From Gaiella sp051003695 (GTDB lineage: Bacteria > Actinomycetota > Thermoleophilia > Gaiellales > Gaiellaceae): a stretch of 6,330 nucleotides of DNA. The DNA is taken from positions 1 to 6,330 of the forward strand of contig JBPCLB010000265.1 in the NCBI GenBank assembly GCA_051003695.1. The letters run 5' to 3'. Position 1 is the first letter of the stretch. Each line of letters opens with the position of its first letter. The position numbers were made by a program, and so were the translations under genes. This document shows, one piece after another, positions 1-5,497 of this stretch. Below the pieces are notes generated by a model. The model was not told where the DNA came from. It did no database searches and worked only from the letters and a program-made list of their open reading frames with translations.

Positions 1-2
1 GC

Positions 3-18
3 GCCGGACAGGTCCGGC
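3..18. repeat. Short perfect inverted repeat at window start
   Basis: Arms GCCGGAC and GTCCGGC are separated by only two bases (AG), a 7-bp perfect inverted repeat. The following CACC makes the reverse complement begin GGTGCCGG, loosely like the larger palindrome at 61-88. It may be the tail of a terminator for a gene to the left or a degraded REP-like element. No T-run follows. The function is not determinable from this window. Confidence 0.4.
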
Positions 19-60
19 ACCTACACGGGTTTCGGGTGAGACGTTATGAGACGCCGCACT

Positions 61-88
61 AGGTGTCGGGCGTTTGCGCCTGACACCT
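61..88. repeat. Strong hairpin / REP-like palindrome upstream of marR
   Basis: The left arm AGGTGTCGGGCG (61-72) pairs with CGCCTGACACCT (77-88) across a TTTG loop. All 12 positions pair, one of them as G-U (68 with 81), so the RNA hairpin would be very stable. No T-tract follows on either strand, so it is not a canonical intrinsic terminator. The right arm read on the minus strand contains GTCAGGC, also present in the palindrome at 2071-2098, which suggests a dispersed extragenic palindrome. It lies just upstream of the putative marR promoter, so it could also end transcription coming from the left. Confidence 0.6.
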
Positions 89-104
89 TCGGCTATCGCT
101 GCGC

Positions 105-132
105 GGTTTGCATCGAGTGCGTCAGATATAGT
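105..132 (+). promoter_or_regulatory. Putative promoter of the marR-MFS operon
   Basis: TATAGT at 127-132 matches the housekeeping -10 consensus at five of six positions and stands out in GC-rich surroundings. The -35 is poorly defined: GGTTTG at 105-110 gives a 16-base spacer, and TTTGCA at 107-112 gives 14. A start site about 7 bases past the -10 would fall near 139-140, only about 4 bases before the ATG at 144. The mRNA would then be leaderless or nearly so, which fits the absence of a Shine-Dalgarno sequence before marR. Confidence 0.55.
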
Positions 133-136
133 TCGT

Positions 137-155
137 CTCACGAATGATTCGTGAG
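137..155. promoter_or_regulatory. Probable MarR operator: 19-bp perfect palindrome over the marR start codon
   Basis: CTCACGAATGATTCGTGAG is a perfect inverted repeat with 9-base arms around a central G at 146. Size and symmetry fit MarR-family dimer sites, which are typically imperfect or perfect palindromes of roughly 16-20 bp. It begins 4 bases after the -10 hexamer and spans both the expected transcription start and the ATG (144-146). Bound protein would therefore block initiation. Autoregulation by the MarR protein it precedes is the natural inference and has not been tested. Confidence 0.65.
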
Positions 156-590
156 GCTACGCATACGACGATCGGGCTCGCCGACGACTTGCGCCCTGCG
201 CTGCTCCGCCTGGCCCGCGAGCTGCGCAAGGAAACCGAGCAGCTGGGGGTGACGTCGCGCCAGGTGACACTGCTCTGGCTCGTCCGCGGACGCCCGGGAA
301 CGAGCCTGCGCGAGCTGGCAGCGGAGGAAGGGATCTCTGCTCCGTCGCTGTCGGGCCACGTCGATCGGCTCGAGCGGCTCGGCCTCCTCGAGCGCGTCCG
401 CGCAACCGACGACCGGCGACGGGTCGGGCTCCGGCTGACACCTGAGGGCAACAAGCTCCTGCGCCGGGTGAGGAGCCGTCGCACGACCTGGCTCGCCGAG
501 CGTCTCTCCCGGCTCGATGCCGACGAGCTCGACGGAATCGCCAGAGCCCTGCCGGCGCTGCACCGGCTGTCCGCCAGGGATCCGGCTTGA
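144..590 (+). CDS. MarR-family winged-helix transcriptional regulator
   Basis: The 148-residue protein has the usual length and architecture of a MarR repressor. An N-terminal dimerisation helix covers about 9-34. The winged helix-turn-helix runs about 38-100: the TSLRELAAEEGIS segment (53-65) leads into the recognition helix APSLSGHVDRLERLG (66-80), and the wing carries the diagnostic D89-D90-R91-R92-R93 followed by LTPEG (98-102). A C-terminal dimerisation helical region follows. MarR proteins bind palindromic operators as dimers and usually release DNA when a small phenolic, drug-like or oxidant ligand binds. The ATG at 144 has no Shine-Dalgarno but sits just after a good -10, so a leaderless transcript is likely. 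The stop overlaps the start of the MFS exporter gene by 4 bases, making that exporter the obvious target along with marR itself. The ligand cannot be predicted. Confidence 0.93.
   Translation: MIREATHTTIGLADDLRPALLRLARELRKETEQLGVTSRQVTLLWLVRGRPGTSLRELAAEEGISAPSLSGHVDRLERLGLLERVRATDDRRRVGLRLTPEGNKLLRRVRSRRTTWLAERLSRLDADELDGIARALPALHRLSARDPA
576..580 (+). promoter_or_regulatory. Ribosome binding site supporting a TTG start for the MFS gene
   Basis: AGGGA ends 6 bases before the TTG at 587-589. This is good spacing and supports initiation at TTG inside the TTGA overlap with the marR stop codon rather than at a later codon. Confidence 0.55.
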
Positions 591-1825
591 CGGCGTTCGC
601 GTTGGCGCGTGGCCGCACGTTCCGTTCCCTGCACGAGCATCGGAACTACCGGCTGTTCTTCGCCGGCCAGATCGTCTCGGTCGCCGGCTCGTGGATGCAG
701 AACACGGCCCTCGCCTGGCTCGTGATCGAGCTCTCTGGGTCGCCGCTCGCAGTCGGTGCGCTCGCGTTCTGCCGCTTCCTGCCCTTTACCGTCCTCGGCC
801 TCGTCGCCGGCGTGGTCGTCGACCGGTTCGACACGCGGCGGCTCGTGATCGCGTCGCAGGCAGCGGCGATGATCGTCTCGATCGCGCTCGCCGCGGCCAC
901 GCTCCTCGGCGTCGCCTCACTGCCCGTCGTCTATGTGCTCGCTGCACTCGGCGGCGTGACGCTGGCGCTGGACGCACCTGGCAGACAGACGCTGACCTAC
1001 CAGATGGTCGGGCCACGAGGGCTCCCGAATGCCGTCGCGCTCAACTCGGGCCTCTTCAACGCCTCTCGCGTGATCGGCCCGGCGCTCGCGGGACTCCTGA
1101 TCGCCGCCGTCGGCACGGGGCTCTGCTTCGTCGTCAACGCGTTCAGCTTCCTCGCCGTGCTGCTCGCGCTCCAGCGTCTCCGTCAGAGCGAGCTCGTTCC
1201 CGTCGACCGAGACATCTCGCTCGGCGTCGTGGCCGGGATTCGCGAAGGCGTGCGCTGGGCGCGCTCGTCCCGCCCGACGCGCGTGGTGCTCACGGTCGTC
1301 ACGATTCTCAGCGCAGTCGGATTCAACTTCCATGTGCTCGTTCCGCTGCTCGCCTCCGACACGCTGCGGGTTGGCGCCGAGACCTTCGGTCTCCTCGCGG
1401 CGGTGTTCGGCGCCGGGGCCGTGGTCGGGGCGCTCGTGACCGCGTCCCTCCACACCGTCACGATCCGCACGTTCCTCTGCGGGACTTTCGGCTTCGGCGC
1501 CCTCCTGCTACTGCTTGCCGGCGTCCGCAGCGTCGGCTCCGCAATGGTCGTGCTCTTCGCGCTCGGGCTGTGCTTCACGCTCTTCACGGCGAGCGCGAAC
1601 TCACTGGTACAGCTCGCCGCGCCCGCCCAGCTTCGTGGGCGCGTGATCAGCCTCTACCTGTTCGCGTTCGCCGGCTTGACGCCAGTCGGAGGGCTCGTCG
1701 CCGGGTTGCTGGCAGAGGTCGGAGGCACGCCGCTCGCGTTCTCGGTCTCGGGCGTCGTCGGTGTCGGCGCCGCGGTGTGGGCCGCGTTCGCCCTGCGCGG
1801 GATCGACCGCACGAGCCAAGCCTGA
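587..1825 (+). CDS. MFS transporter, MFS_3 / EntS-like efflux permease
   Basis: A 412-residue inner-membrane protein with about 12 hydrophobic segments, the usual size for a major facilitator proton-driven exporter. The N-terminus FRSLHEHRNYRLFFAGQ (12-28) followed by SVAGSWMQNTALAWLV is typical of the MFS_3 group that includes the enterobactin exporter EntS and many drug exporters. A motif-A-like loop after TM2 shows G75, D79, R80 and the basic pair R84-R85. DAPGRQ (129-134) and N158-x2-R161-x2-GP (164-165) are also group signatures. A charged central loop lies around 198-232. Translation probably starts at TTG, whose TTGA overlaps the TGA of the marR gene, implying coupled translation and marR control. 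Substrate unknown: a toxic small molecule or secondary metabolite is likely given the MarR partner, while siderophore export is possible. A downstream start near residue 9 or later cannot be excluded. Confidence 0.92.
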   Translation: MTAFALARGRTFRSLHEHRNYRLFFAGQIVSVAGSWMQNTALAWLVIELSGSPLAVGALAFCRFLPFTVLGLVAGVVVDRFDTRRLVIASQAAAMIVSIALAAATLLGVASLPVVYVLAALGGVTLALDAPGRQTLTYQMVGPRGLPNAVALNSGLFNASRVIGPALAGLLIAAVGTGLCFVVNAFSFLAVLLALQRLRQSELVPVDRDISLGVVAGIREGVRWARSSRPTRVVLTVVTILSAVGFNFHVLVPLLASDTLRVGAETFGLLAAVFGAGAVVGALVTASLHTVTIRTFLCGTFGFGALLLLLAGVRSVGSAMVVLFALGLCFTLFTASANSLVQLAAPAQLRGRVISLYLFAFAGLTPVGGLVAGLLAEVGGTPLAFSVSGVVGVGAAVWAAFALRGIDRTSQA

Positions 1826-1911
1826 CCCTGCCGCAGCTTCACATCGACGGAATCCCGATGTAGGCTGCGAGCAGGCCGCGGTCATCACCGCACGGTCGTG
1901 ACCCCGCCGCC

Positions 1912-1950
1912 GCCGCGGTATTCCGGGCGTGCGGTGCCCGCGGCCTGTTT
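1912..1950 (+). terminator. Weak terminator candidate after the MFS gene
   Basis: GCCGCGG (1912-1918) can pair with CCGCGGC (1938-1944), giving a 7-bp GC-only stem. CTG and then TTT (1948-1950) follow on the plus strand. The loop is long (19 bases) and the T-run is minimal, so this is at best a poor intrinsic terminator for the marR-MFS transcript. It lies 86 bases after the MFS stop codon. Confidence 0.25.
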
Positions 1951-2070
1951 CGTCCCGAGAATTCGTCCCGCGAGGCCGGCGTGCAGAGCGGGGCCGACGT
2001 GCGACGCCGTGCTCGAGCGCCACGGCATCTGGTGACCGGCACCCGACCCGGGACGACATGTCACAGATCG

Positions 2071-2098
2071 CGGGGTCAGGCACGCGTGCGTGACCCCG
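2071..2098. repeat. 28-bp near-perfect palindrome between convergent genes (REP-like / possible bidirectional terminator)
   Basis: CGGGGTCAGGCACG (2071-2084) faces CGTGCGTGACCCCG (2085-2098). The arms are complementary at 13 of 14 positions, the one mismatch being 2079 with 2090. It ends 39 bases beyond the korB stop and lies 245 bases past the MFS stop. It shares the core GTCAGGC with the reverse strand of the palindrome at 61-88. No T-run flanks it, so it is either a dispersed extragenic palindrome or a factor-assisted stop for convergent transcripts. Confidence 0.55.
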
Positions 2099-2137
2099 CC
2101 GCCTAGCGACATGCGCGAATTCTCGCGGCCTGTGGCG

Positions 2138-3127
2138 TCAGGAGACGTGCCAGGTGTCGGCGGAGTGGAGAAGGGCGAAAAGGTCGCCCTCACCCCGCTC
2201 GTCCTTCGCCTTACGGATCTGCGCCGCTACCTCTTCGTCGTACACCGGCCGGTCGACGTTGCGGAACACACCGACTGGCGTCGCCCCGATCGTCTCATGG
2301 GTCAAGCGCGAGAGCGCGAAGGCGACGCTCGGCTCGGTTCGGGAGGGGTCGTGTACGAGCAGTCCTCCCTCCTCCGCGTCGACCACCTCTGCCGTCCCGT
2401 CGGAGCGCTGCCGGATTCCGCGGTCGCCCCATCGGATCTCCTCGCCCGCCCGCAAGTAGATCCGGTTCTCCTTCTCCTCGCGCACGAAGTCGAAGGCGCC
2501 GTCGTTGTAGATGTTGCAGTTCTGGAACACCTCGACGAACGAGGCCCCGCGGTGCGCAGCCGCGGCTCGCAGCACCTCCGTCAGCTCCTTCTTGTCGGTG
2601 TCGATCGCGCGCGCCACGAAGGTCGCCTCGGCCCCGATCGCGACCGAGAGCGGGTTGAAGGGCTGGTCGACGGAGCCCATCGGCGTCGACTTCGTCACCC
2701 TGCCGCGTTCGGAGGTGGGCGAGTACTGACCCTTGGTCAAGCCGTAGATCTCGTTGTTGAGCATCAGGATCGTGAGGTCGACGTTGCGGCGCAGCGCGTG
2801 GATCAGGTGGTTGCCACCGATCGAGAGCATGTCGCCGTCGCCCCCGATCACCCACACCGAGAGGTCGGGGCGCGCAGTCGCGAGCCCGGTCGCGATCGCG
2901 GGCGGGCGCCCGTGGATCGAGTGCACCCCGCAGGTCTCCATGTAGTAGGGAAAGCGCGCCGCGCAGCCGATCCCCGAGACGAAGACGATGTTCTCGCGCC
3001 GGAGGCCGAGCTCGGGCATAAAGCCCTGGACGGCGTTCAGGATCGCGTAGTCGCCGCAGCCGGGGCACCAGCGCACCTCCTGATCCGACTTGAAGTCCTT
3101 TCCCGAGAGCTGGATCAGGTCGCTCAT
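2138..3127 (-). CDS. korB: 2-oxoacid:ferredoxin oxidoreductase beta subunit (probably 2-oxoglutarate-specific)
   Basis: This 329-residue subunit carries thiamine diphosphate and the [4Fe-4S] cluster of an enzyme that oxidatively decarboxylates a 2-oxoacid to acyl-CoA, CO2 and reduced ferredoxin in the cytoplasm. Visible motifs are WCPGCGDY with C21 and C24, GIGC with C55, and C204 in QNCNIY. These are the four cluster ligands expected for the family, with matching spacing. The TPP motif is GDG (96-98) with NN (124-125), followed by YGLTKGQ (128-134), the variant seen in OFOR/KorB-type enzymes. The start is ATG in the ATGA overlap with the end of korA, preceded by GGTGGAG. The frame stays open far upstream inside korA, but that extension is arginine-rich and has no family similarity. 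It pairs with korA; the substrate is inferred from overall resemblance to actinobacterial KorB. Confidence 0.95.
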   Translation of the reverse strand: MSDLIQLSGKDFKSDQEVRWCPGCGDYAILNAVQGFMPELGLRRENIVFVSGIGCAARFPYYMETCGVHSIHGRPPAIATGLATARPDLSVWVIGGDGDMLSIGGNHLIHALRRNVDLTILMLNNEIYGLTKGQYSPTSERGRVTKSTPMGSVDQPFNPLSVAIGAEATFVARAIDTDKKELTEVLRAAAAHRGASFVEVFQNCNIYNDGAFDFVREEKENRIYLRAGEEIRWGDRGIRQRSDGTAEVVDAEEGGLLVHDPSRTEPSVAFALSRLTHETIGATPVGVFRNVDRPVYDEEVAAQIRKAKDERGEGDLFALLHSADTWHVS

Positions 3128-4980
3128 TGCTCCACCAACGCCGTGATCGCCTCGGCGAGCTCGCTCGAGCGAAACGGCAGCCCGCGCACGCGGTTGTAGC
3201 CGACGGCGTCGACCAGATAGCGAGCCCGCACGAGCTGGAGCAACTGGCCGGTGTTCATCTCGGGGATCAGCACCTTCTCGTATCGTCGCAGGACCTCGCC
3301 CGTGTTCCGCGGGAACGGGTTGAGGTAGTGCAGATGCGCGCACGCGACACGCCGACCGTCCCGTCGCACGCGCCGCACCGCGGCGGCGATGGGGCCGTAC
3401 GTCGATCCCCACCCCAGCACGAGCGTGTCCGCCTCGCCGTCGGGATCGTCCACCGCAAGCTCCGGGATGTCGGTTGCGATACCCGCTACCTTCTGGGCGC
3501 GCAGCCGCACCATCAGATCGTGGTTCTCCGCGTCGTACGAGATCGCTCCCGTCACGTCGGCCTTCTCGAGGCCAACGATCCGGTGCTCGAGACCGGGCGT
3601 GCCCGGGATCGCCCACGGACGAGCGAGCGTCTCCGGATCGCGCTTGTACGGCAGGAACCGACTACCGTCCTCCGGTGCGGCCGCGTACGGCGTCGAGATG
3701 TCGGGGAGCGCATCGAGGTCGGGCAGGAGCCACGGCTCCGAGCCGTTCGCGAGGTAGGCGTCCGAGAGCAGGTAGACCGGCGTCCGATACTTCAGCGCGA
3801 TCCGCGCCGCTTCGATCGCAGCATCGAAGCATTGCGCCGGGCTGGAGGCGGCGATGACGGGCACAGGGCTTTCACCGTTGCGCCCGTAGAGCACCATCAG
3901 CAGGTCGGTCTGCTCCGGCTTCGTCGGCATCCCGGTCGAGGGGCCTGCCCGCTGGATGTCGAGCACCAGCAGGGGCAACTCGAGCATCACGCCGAGCCCG
4001 ATCGTCTCGGACTTGAGCACGACGCCGGGTCCGGCCGAGGTCGTGACCCCGAGAGCGCCGCCGAACGCGGCTCCGAGCGCGGCACCGCACGCCGCGATCT
4101 CGTCCTCGGCCTGGAACGTCGTGACACCGAAGGACTTGTGGCGTGCGAGCTCCTCGAGAATCGCGGAGGCCGGTGTGATCGGGTAGGCGCCGAGAAAGAG
4201 CGGGAGCCTCGCCTGCCGTGCGGCCGCGATCAGCCCGTAGGAGATCGCGATCGACCCCGTGATCTGCCTGTAGGTGCCGGGCGCGAGACGGGCCGGCGCG
4301 ATCTCGTACGAGACGGCGAAGTCCTCCGACGTCTCGCCGTAGTTGTAGCCCGCACGGAATGCGCGGGTATTCGCCTCGGCGATCGCGGGTCGCTTGCCGA
4401 ACTTCTGCTCGATGAACGCGAGCGTGCCGTCGGTGGGGCGGTGGTAGAGCCAGCACATCAGCCCAAGCGCGCAGAAGTTCTTCGACCGTTCGGCCTCGCG
4501 CGAGGTGATCCCCTCGATGCCCTTCAGAGCCTCGACCGTCATCGAGGTCAGCGCGACCTCGTGCAGGTGGAACCCTGCGAGCGAGCCGTCCTCCAGGGGG
4601 TTTCCGGCGTACCCGGCCTTCTGCAGGTTGCGGTCGTTGAACGCGTCGGTGTTGACGATCAGCGTCCCGCCCTTCGGGAGATCGTGGACGTTCGAGCGCA
4701 GCGCGGCCGGGTTCATCGCAACGAGCACGTTGGGCTGGTCTCCCGGGGTGAGGATGTCGTGGTCGGCGAAATGCACCTGGAACCCGGAGACGCCGGGCAG
4801 CGAGCCGGCAGGTGCGCGGATCTCGGCAGGGAAGTCGGGCAGCGTCGCGAGGTCGTTGCCGAGCGTGGCCGTCTCGCTCGTGAATCGGTCACCCGTGAGC
4901 TGCATCCCGTCGCCGGAGTCGCCGGCGAACCGGATGATTACCCGGTCGAGCTGCTCGACGCGCTTGCCGCTGCCAGCCAT
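3124..4980 (-). CDS. korA: 2-oxoacid:ferredoxin oxidoreductase alpha subunit, gamma-alpha fusion
   Basis: The 618-residue protein combines the gamma and alpha parts of the oxidoreductase, as is usual for actinobacterial and archaeal two-subunit OFORs. The gamma domain spans about 11-210 and opens with FAGDSGDGMQLTG (18-30). The alpha pyrimidine-binding domain begins near 240 with YPITPAS (266-272), the hallmark of 2-oxoacid specificity, then AEDEIA (291-296) and QRAGPSTGMPTKPEQTDL (343-360), a KorA signature. A transketolase-C-like domain covers about 515-618 with EMNTGQL (574-580). The ATG at 4980 is preceded by a weak GAAAG (4990-4986) and gives the expected N-terminus. The stop overlaps the korB start by 4 bases. 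Mycobacterium tuberculosis KorAB, the closest well-studied relative type, acts on 2-oxoglutarate in the TCA cycle. The same activity here is an inference, and pyruvate or other oxoacids remain possible. Confidence 0.95.
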   Translation of the reverse strand: MAGSGKRVEQLDRVIIRFAGDSGDGMQLTGDRFTSETATLGNDLATLPDFPAEIRAPAGSLPGVSGFQVHFADHDILTPGDQPNVLVAMNPAALRSNVHDLPKGGTLIVNTDAFNDRNLQKAGYAGNPLEDGSLAGFHLHEVALTSMTVEALKGIEGITSREAERSKNFCALGLMCWLYHRPTDGTLAFIEQKFGKRPAIAEANTRAFRAGYNYGETSEDFAVSYEIAPARLAPGTYRQITGSIAISYGLIAAARQARLPLFLGAYPITPASAILEELARHKSFGVTTFQAEDEIAACGAALGAAFGGALGVTTSAGPGVVLKSETIGLGVMLELPLLVLDIQRAGPSTGMPTKPEQTDLLMVLYGRNGESPVPVIAASSPAQCFDAAIEAARIALKYRTPVYLLSDAYLANGSEPWLLPDLDALPDISTPYAAAPEDGSRFLPYKRDPETLARPWAIPGTPGLEHRIVGLEKADVTGAISYDAENHDLMVRLRAQKVAGIATDIPELAVDDPDGEADTLVLGWGSTYGPIAAAVRRVRRDGRRVACAHLHYLNPFPRNTGEVLRRYEKVLIPEMNTGQLLQLVRARYLVDAVGYNRVRGLPFRSSELAEAITALVEQ

Positions 4981-5029
4981 TTGAGCTTTCGTAGCCTATC
5001 GCTCACCGCCAACGTCGGGCCGCGCGCGG

Positions 5030-5260
5030 TCACGTGCGCCGGACGAGCGAGATTCCCCACGCCTCGCCGGACGCGAAGAGCGCGTCGGCATCGACCTCGT
5101 CGGCCCAGCCGAGGAAGTGCCTGTCCGCGTCATCGGTGGTCGAGCCGTAGACGGCGATGCGTGTCGTGCGAGTGGCTTCACCGGAGACGCCCGCCGCGAG
5201 CTCGTCACGTCGCCGCTCGGCCTCTTCCGCCGCCGGGCCTTCCGCGTACCCCTTCGCCAT
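5030..5260 (-). CDS. Small hypothetical protein upstream of korA
   Basis: I do not recognise this 76-residue protein. The N-terminal third is charged and helix-prone (AAEEAERRRDELAAG, about 10-24). The rest, RIAVYGSTTDDADRHFLGW (about 34-52) and then DADALFASGEAWGISLVRR, looks like a small folded alpha/beta domain with several aromatic residues. It has no signal peptide, membrane segment or cysteine. Codons are strongly G/C-ending like those of the neighbours, and composition is balanced, unlike the arginine-rich overlapping frames. AGGA (5271-5268) stands 7 bases before the ATG, good spacing, with GGAG closer still. The stop lies 49 bp before korA on the same strand with no evident terminator between, so co-transcription with korAB is possible. 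A longer frame overlapping it (5400-4996, minus) was judged a shadow. Confidence 0.6.
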   Translation of the reverse strand: MAKGYAEGPAAEEAERRRDELAAGVSGEATRTTRIAVYGSTTDDADRHFLGWADEVDADALFASGEAWGISLVRRT

Positions 5261-5282
5261 AACTCCATCCTGCCAGGAGAAT

Positions 5283-5308
5283 GTTCGACTCGGGTGCGAG
5301 TTGGGTAT
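5283..5308 (+). promoter_or_regulatory. Putative sigma-B/SigF-type stress promoter for the proline-rich gene
   Basis: GTTC (5283-5286) and GGGTAT (5303-5308) are 16 bases apart. This resembles the GTTT ... GGGTAT promoters of general-stress sigma factors (SigF in mycobacteria, SigB in Bacillus and Streptomyces). The -10 is an exact match and the -35 differs in one base of the core. A start site about 7 bases downstream would fall 3-4 bases before the ATG at 5318, giving a near-leaderless mRNA. No ribosome binding site precedes that ATG. Confidence 0.45.
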
Positions 5309-5317
5309 CCCCGACGT

Positions 5318-5476
5318 ATGTCAACACCCTCTCCATTTCCCGAGCCGGGCCCGAGCCCGATGCCGGGGCCACCGATCGTCGAGCCGCCCACCCCGGACAT
5401 TCCGGACCCGCTACCGCCGGACGACCCTGCGCCGTTGCCGGAACCGGATCCGAGTCCTGGCCCGCGGCCGATCTGA
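5318..5476 (+). CDS. Very small proline-rich protein
   Basis: A 52-residue protein made almost entirely of Pro, Glu, Asp, Ser, Gly and Ala with few basic residues, for example MSTPSPFPEPGPSPMPGPP at the start and DPLPPDDPAPLPEPDPSPGP near the end. It has no cysteine, no tryptophan and no membrane segment, so it is probably extended or disordered and acidic. Tiny PEP/PDP-repeat proteins of this style occur as unnamed proteins in several bacterial groups; their role is unknown to me. The ATG at 5318 is preferred over earlier in-frame starts because the proline-rich pattern begins exactly there and a GGGTAT promoter element lies 9 bases before it. The stop is 3 bases from the stop of the convergent UXS-like gene. 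Low-complexity translation can arise by chance in GC-rich DNA, so this call is moderate. Confidence 0.55.
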   Translation: MSTPSPFPEPGPSPMPGPPIVEPPTPDIPDPLPPDDPAPLPEPDPSPGPRPI

Positions 5477-5497
5477 CGCTCAGGCCGCGGCCGCGGG
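5461..5497. terminator. GC-rich inverted repeat bracketing two convergent stop codons
   Basis: CCCGCGGCC (5461-5469) is an exact inverted repeat of GGCCGCGGG (5489-5497). Alternatively CCGCGGCC (5462-5469) pairs with GGCCGCGG (5483-5490) around a 13-base loop. Both stop codons, TGA at 5474-5476 on the plus strand and TGA at 5482-5480 on the minus strand, fall in the loop. With only 3 bases between the genes, this hairpin is the likely place for transcripts from both sides to end, although no U-tract follows on either strand. Confidence 0.4.

Larger units (their letters stand above)
1826..2137. other. Gene-free intergenic region between convergent operons
   Basis: These 312 bases lie between the stop of the MFS gene and the stop of korB, which face each other. 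Frames crossing the stretch give arginine/proline-rich or low-complexity translations without recognisable motifs, so I call no gene. The stretch holds a weak inverted repeat (ACATCG 1841-1846 with CGATGT 1856-1861), a GC stem candidate at 1912-1944, a 9-base direct repeat TTCGTCCCG (1949-1957, 1962-1970), a 15-base direct repeat CGTGACCCCGCCGCC (1897-1911, 2089-2103) and the palindrome at 2071-2098. Transcription from both sides presumably ends here. Confidence 0.6.

Noticed and set aside
517..1863. A 448-codon plus-strand frame overlapping marR and the MFS gene
   Set aside because: It is Arg/Ala-rich and shares its strand with the real MFS gene in another frame. It has no motifs, whereas the MFS frame has membrane segments and family signatures.
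1601..2193. Minus-strand frames crossing the convergent intergenic region
   Set aside because: They run antisense through the MFS gene end or consist of low-complexity Arg/Pro/Gly stretches. No motif or plausible start signal was seen.
2090..3199. A 369-codon plus-strand frame opposite korB
   Set aside because: It is antisense to korB, which has all cofactor motifs. The translation resembles a reversed coding shadow.
3128..3616. N-terminal extension of the korB frame into korA to 492 residues
   Set aside because: The extra 163 residues are arginine-rich and match no family feature. The ATG in the ATGA overlap with GGTGGAG upstream gives the normal KorB length.
3127..5262. A 711-codon open frame on the plus strand opposite korA and the 76-codon gene
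   Set aside because: It is the antisense of clearly recognisable korA. Its translation is Arg/Asp/Val-rich without family motifs, a common artefact of G/C-ending codons keeping the opposite frame free of stops.
5319..5324. Exact TTGACA on the minus strand upstream of the 76-codon gene
   Set aside because: No TANNNT-like -10 lies 16-18 bases downstream, and the hexamer is part of the ATG-TCA-ACA codons of the proline-rich gene, so it is probably chance.
4996..5400. A 134-codon minus-strand frame overlapping the 76-codon gene and the proline-rich gene
   Set aside because: The translation is Arg/Ser/Pro-rich with skewed composition and no ribosome site of note. The 76-codon frame has balanced composition and a well-spaced AGGA.
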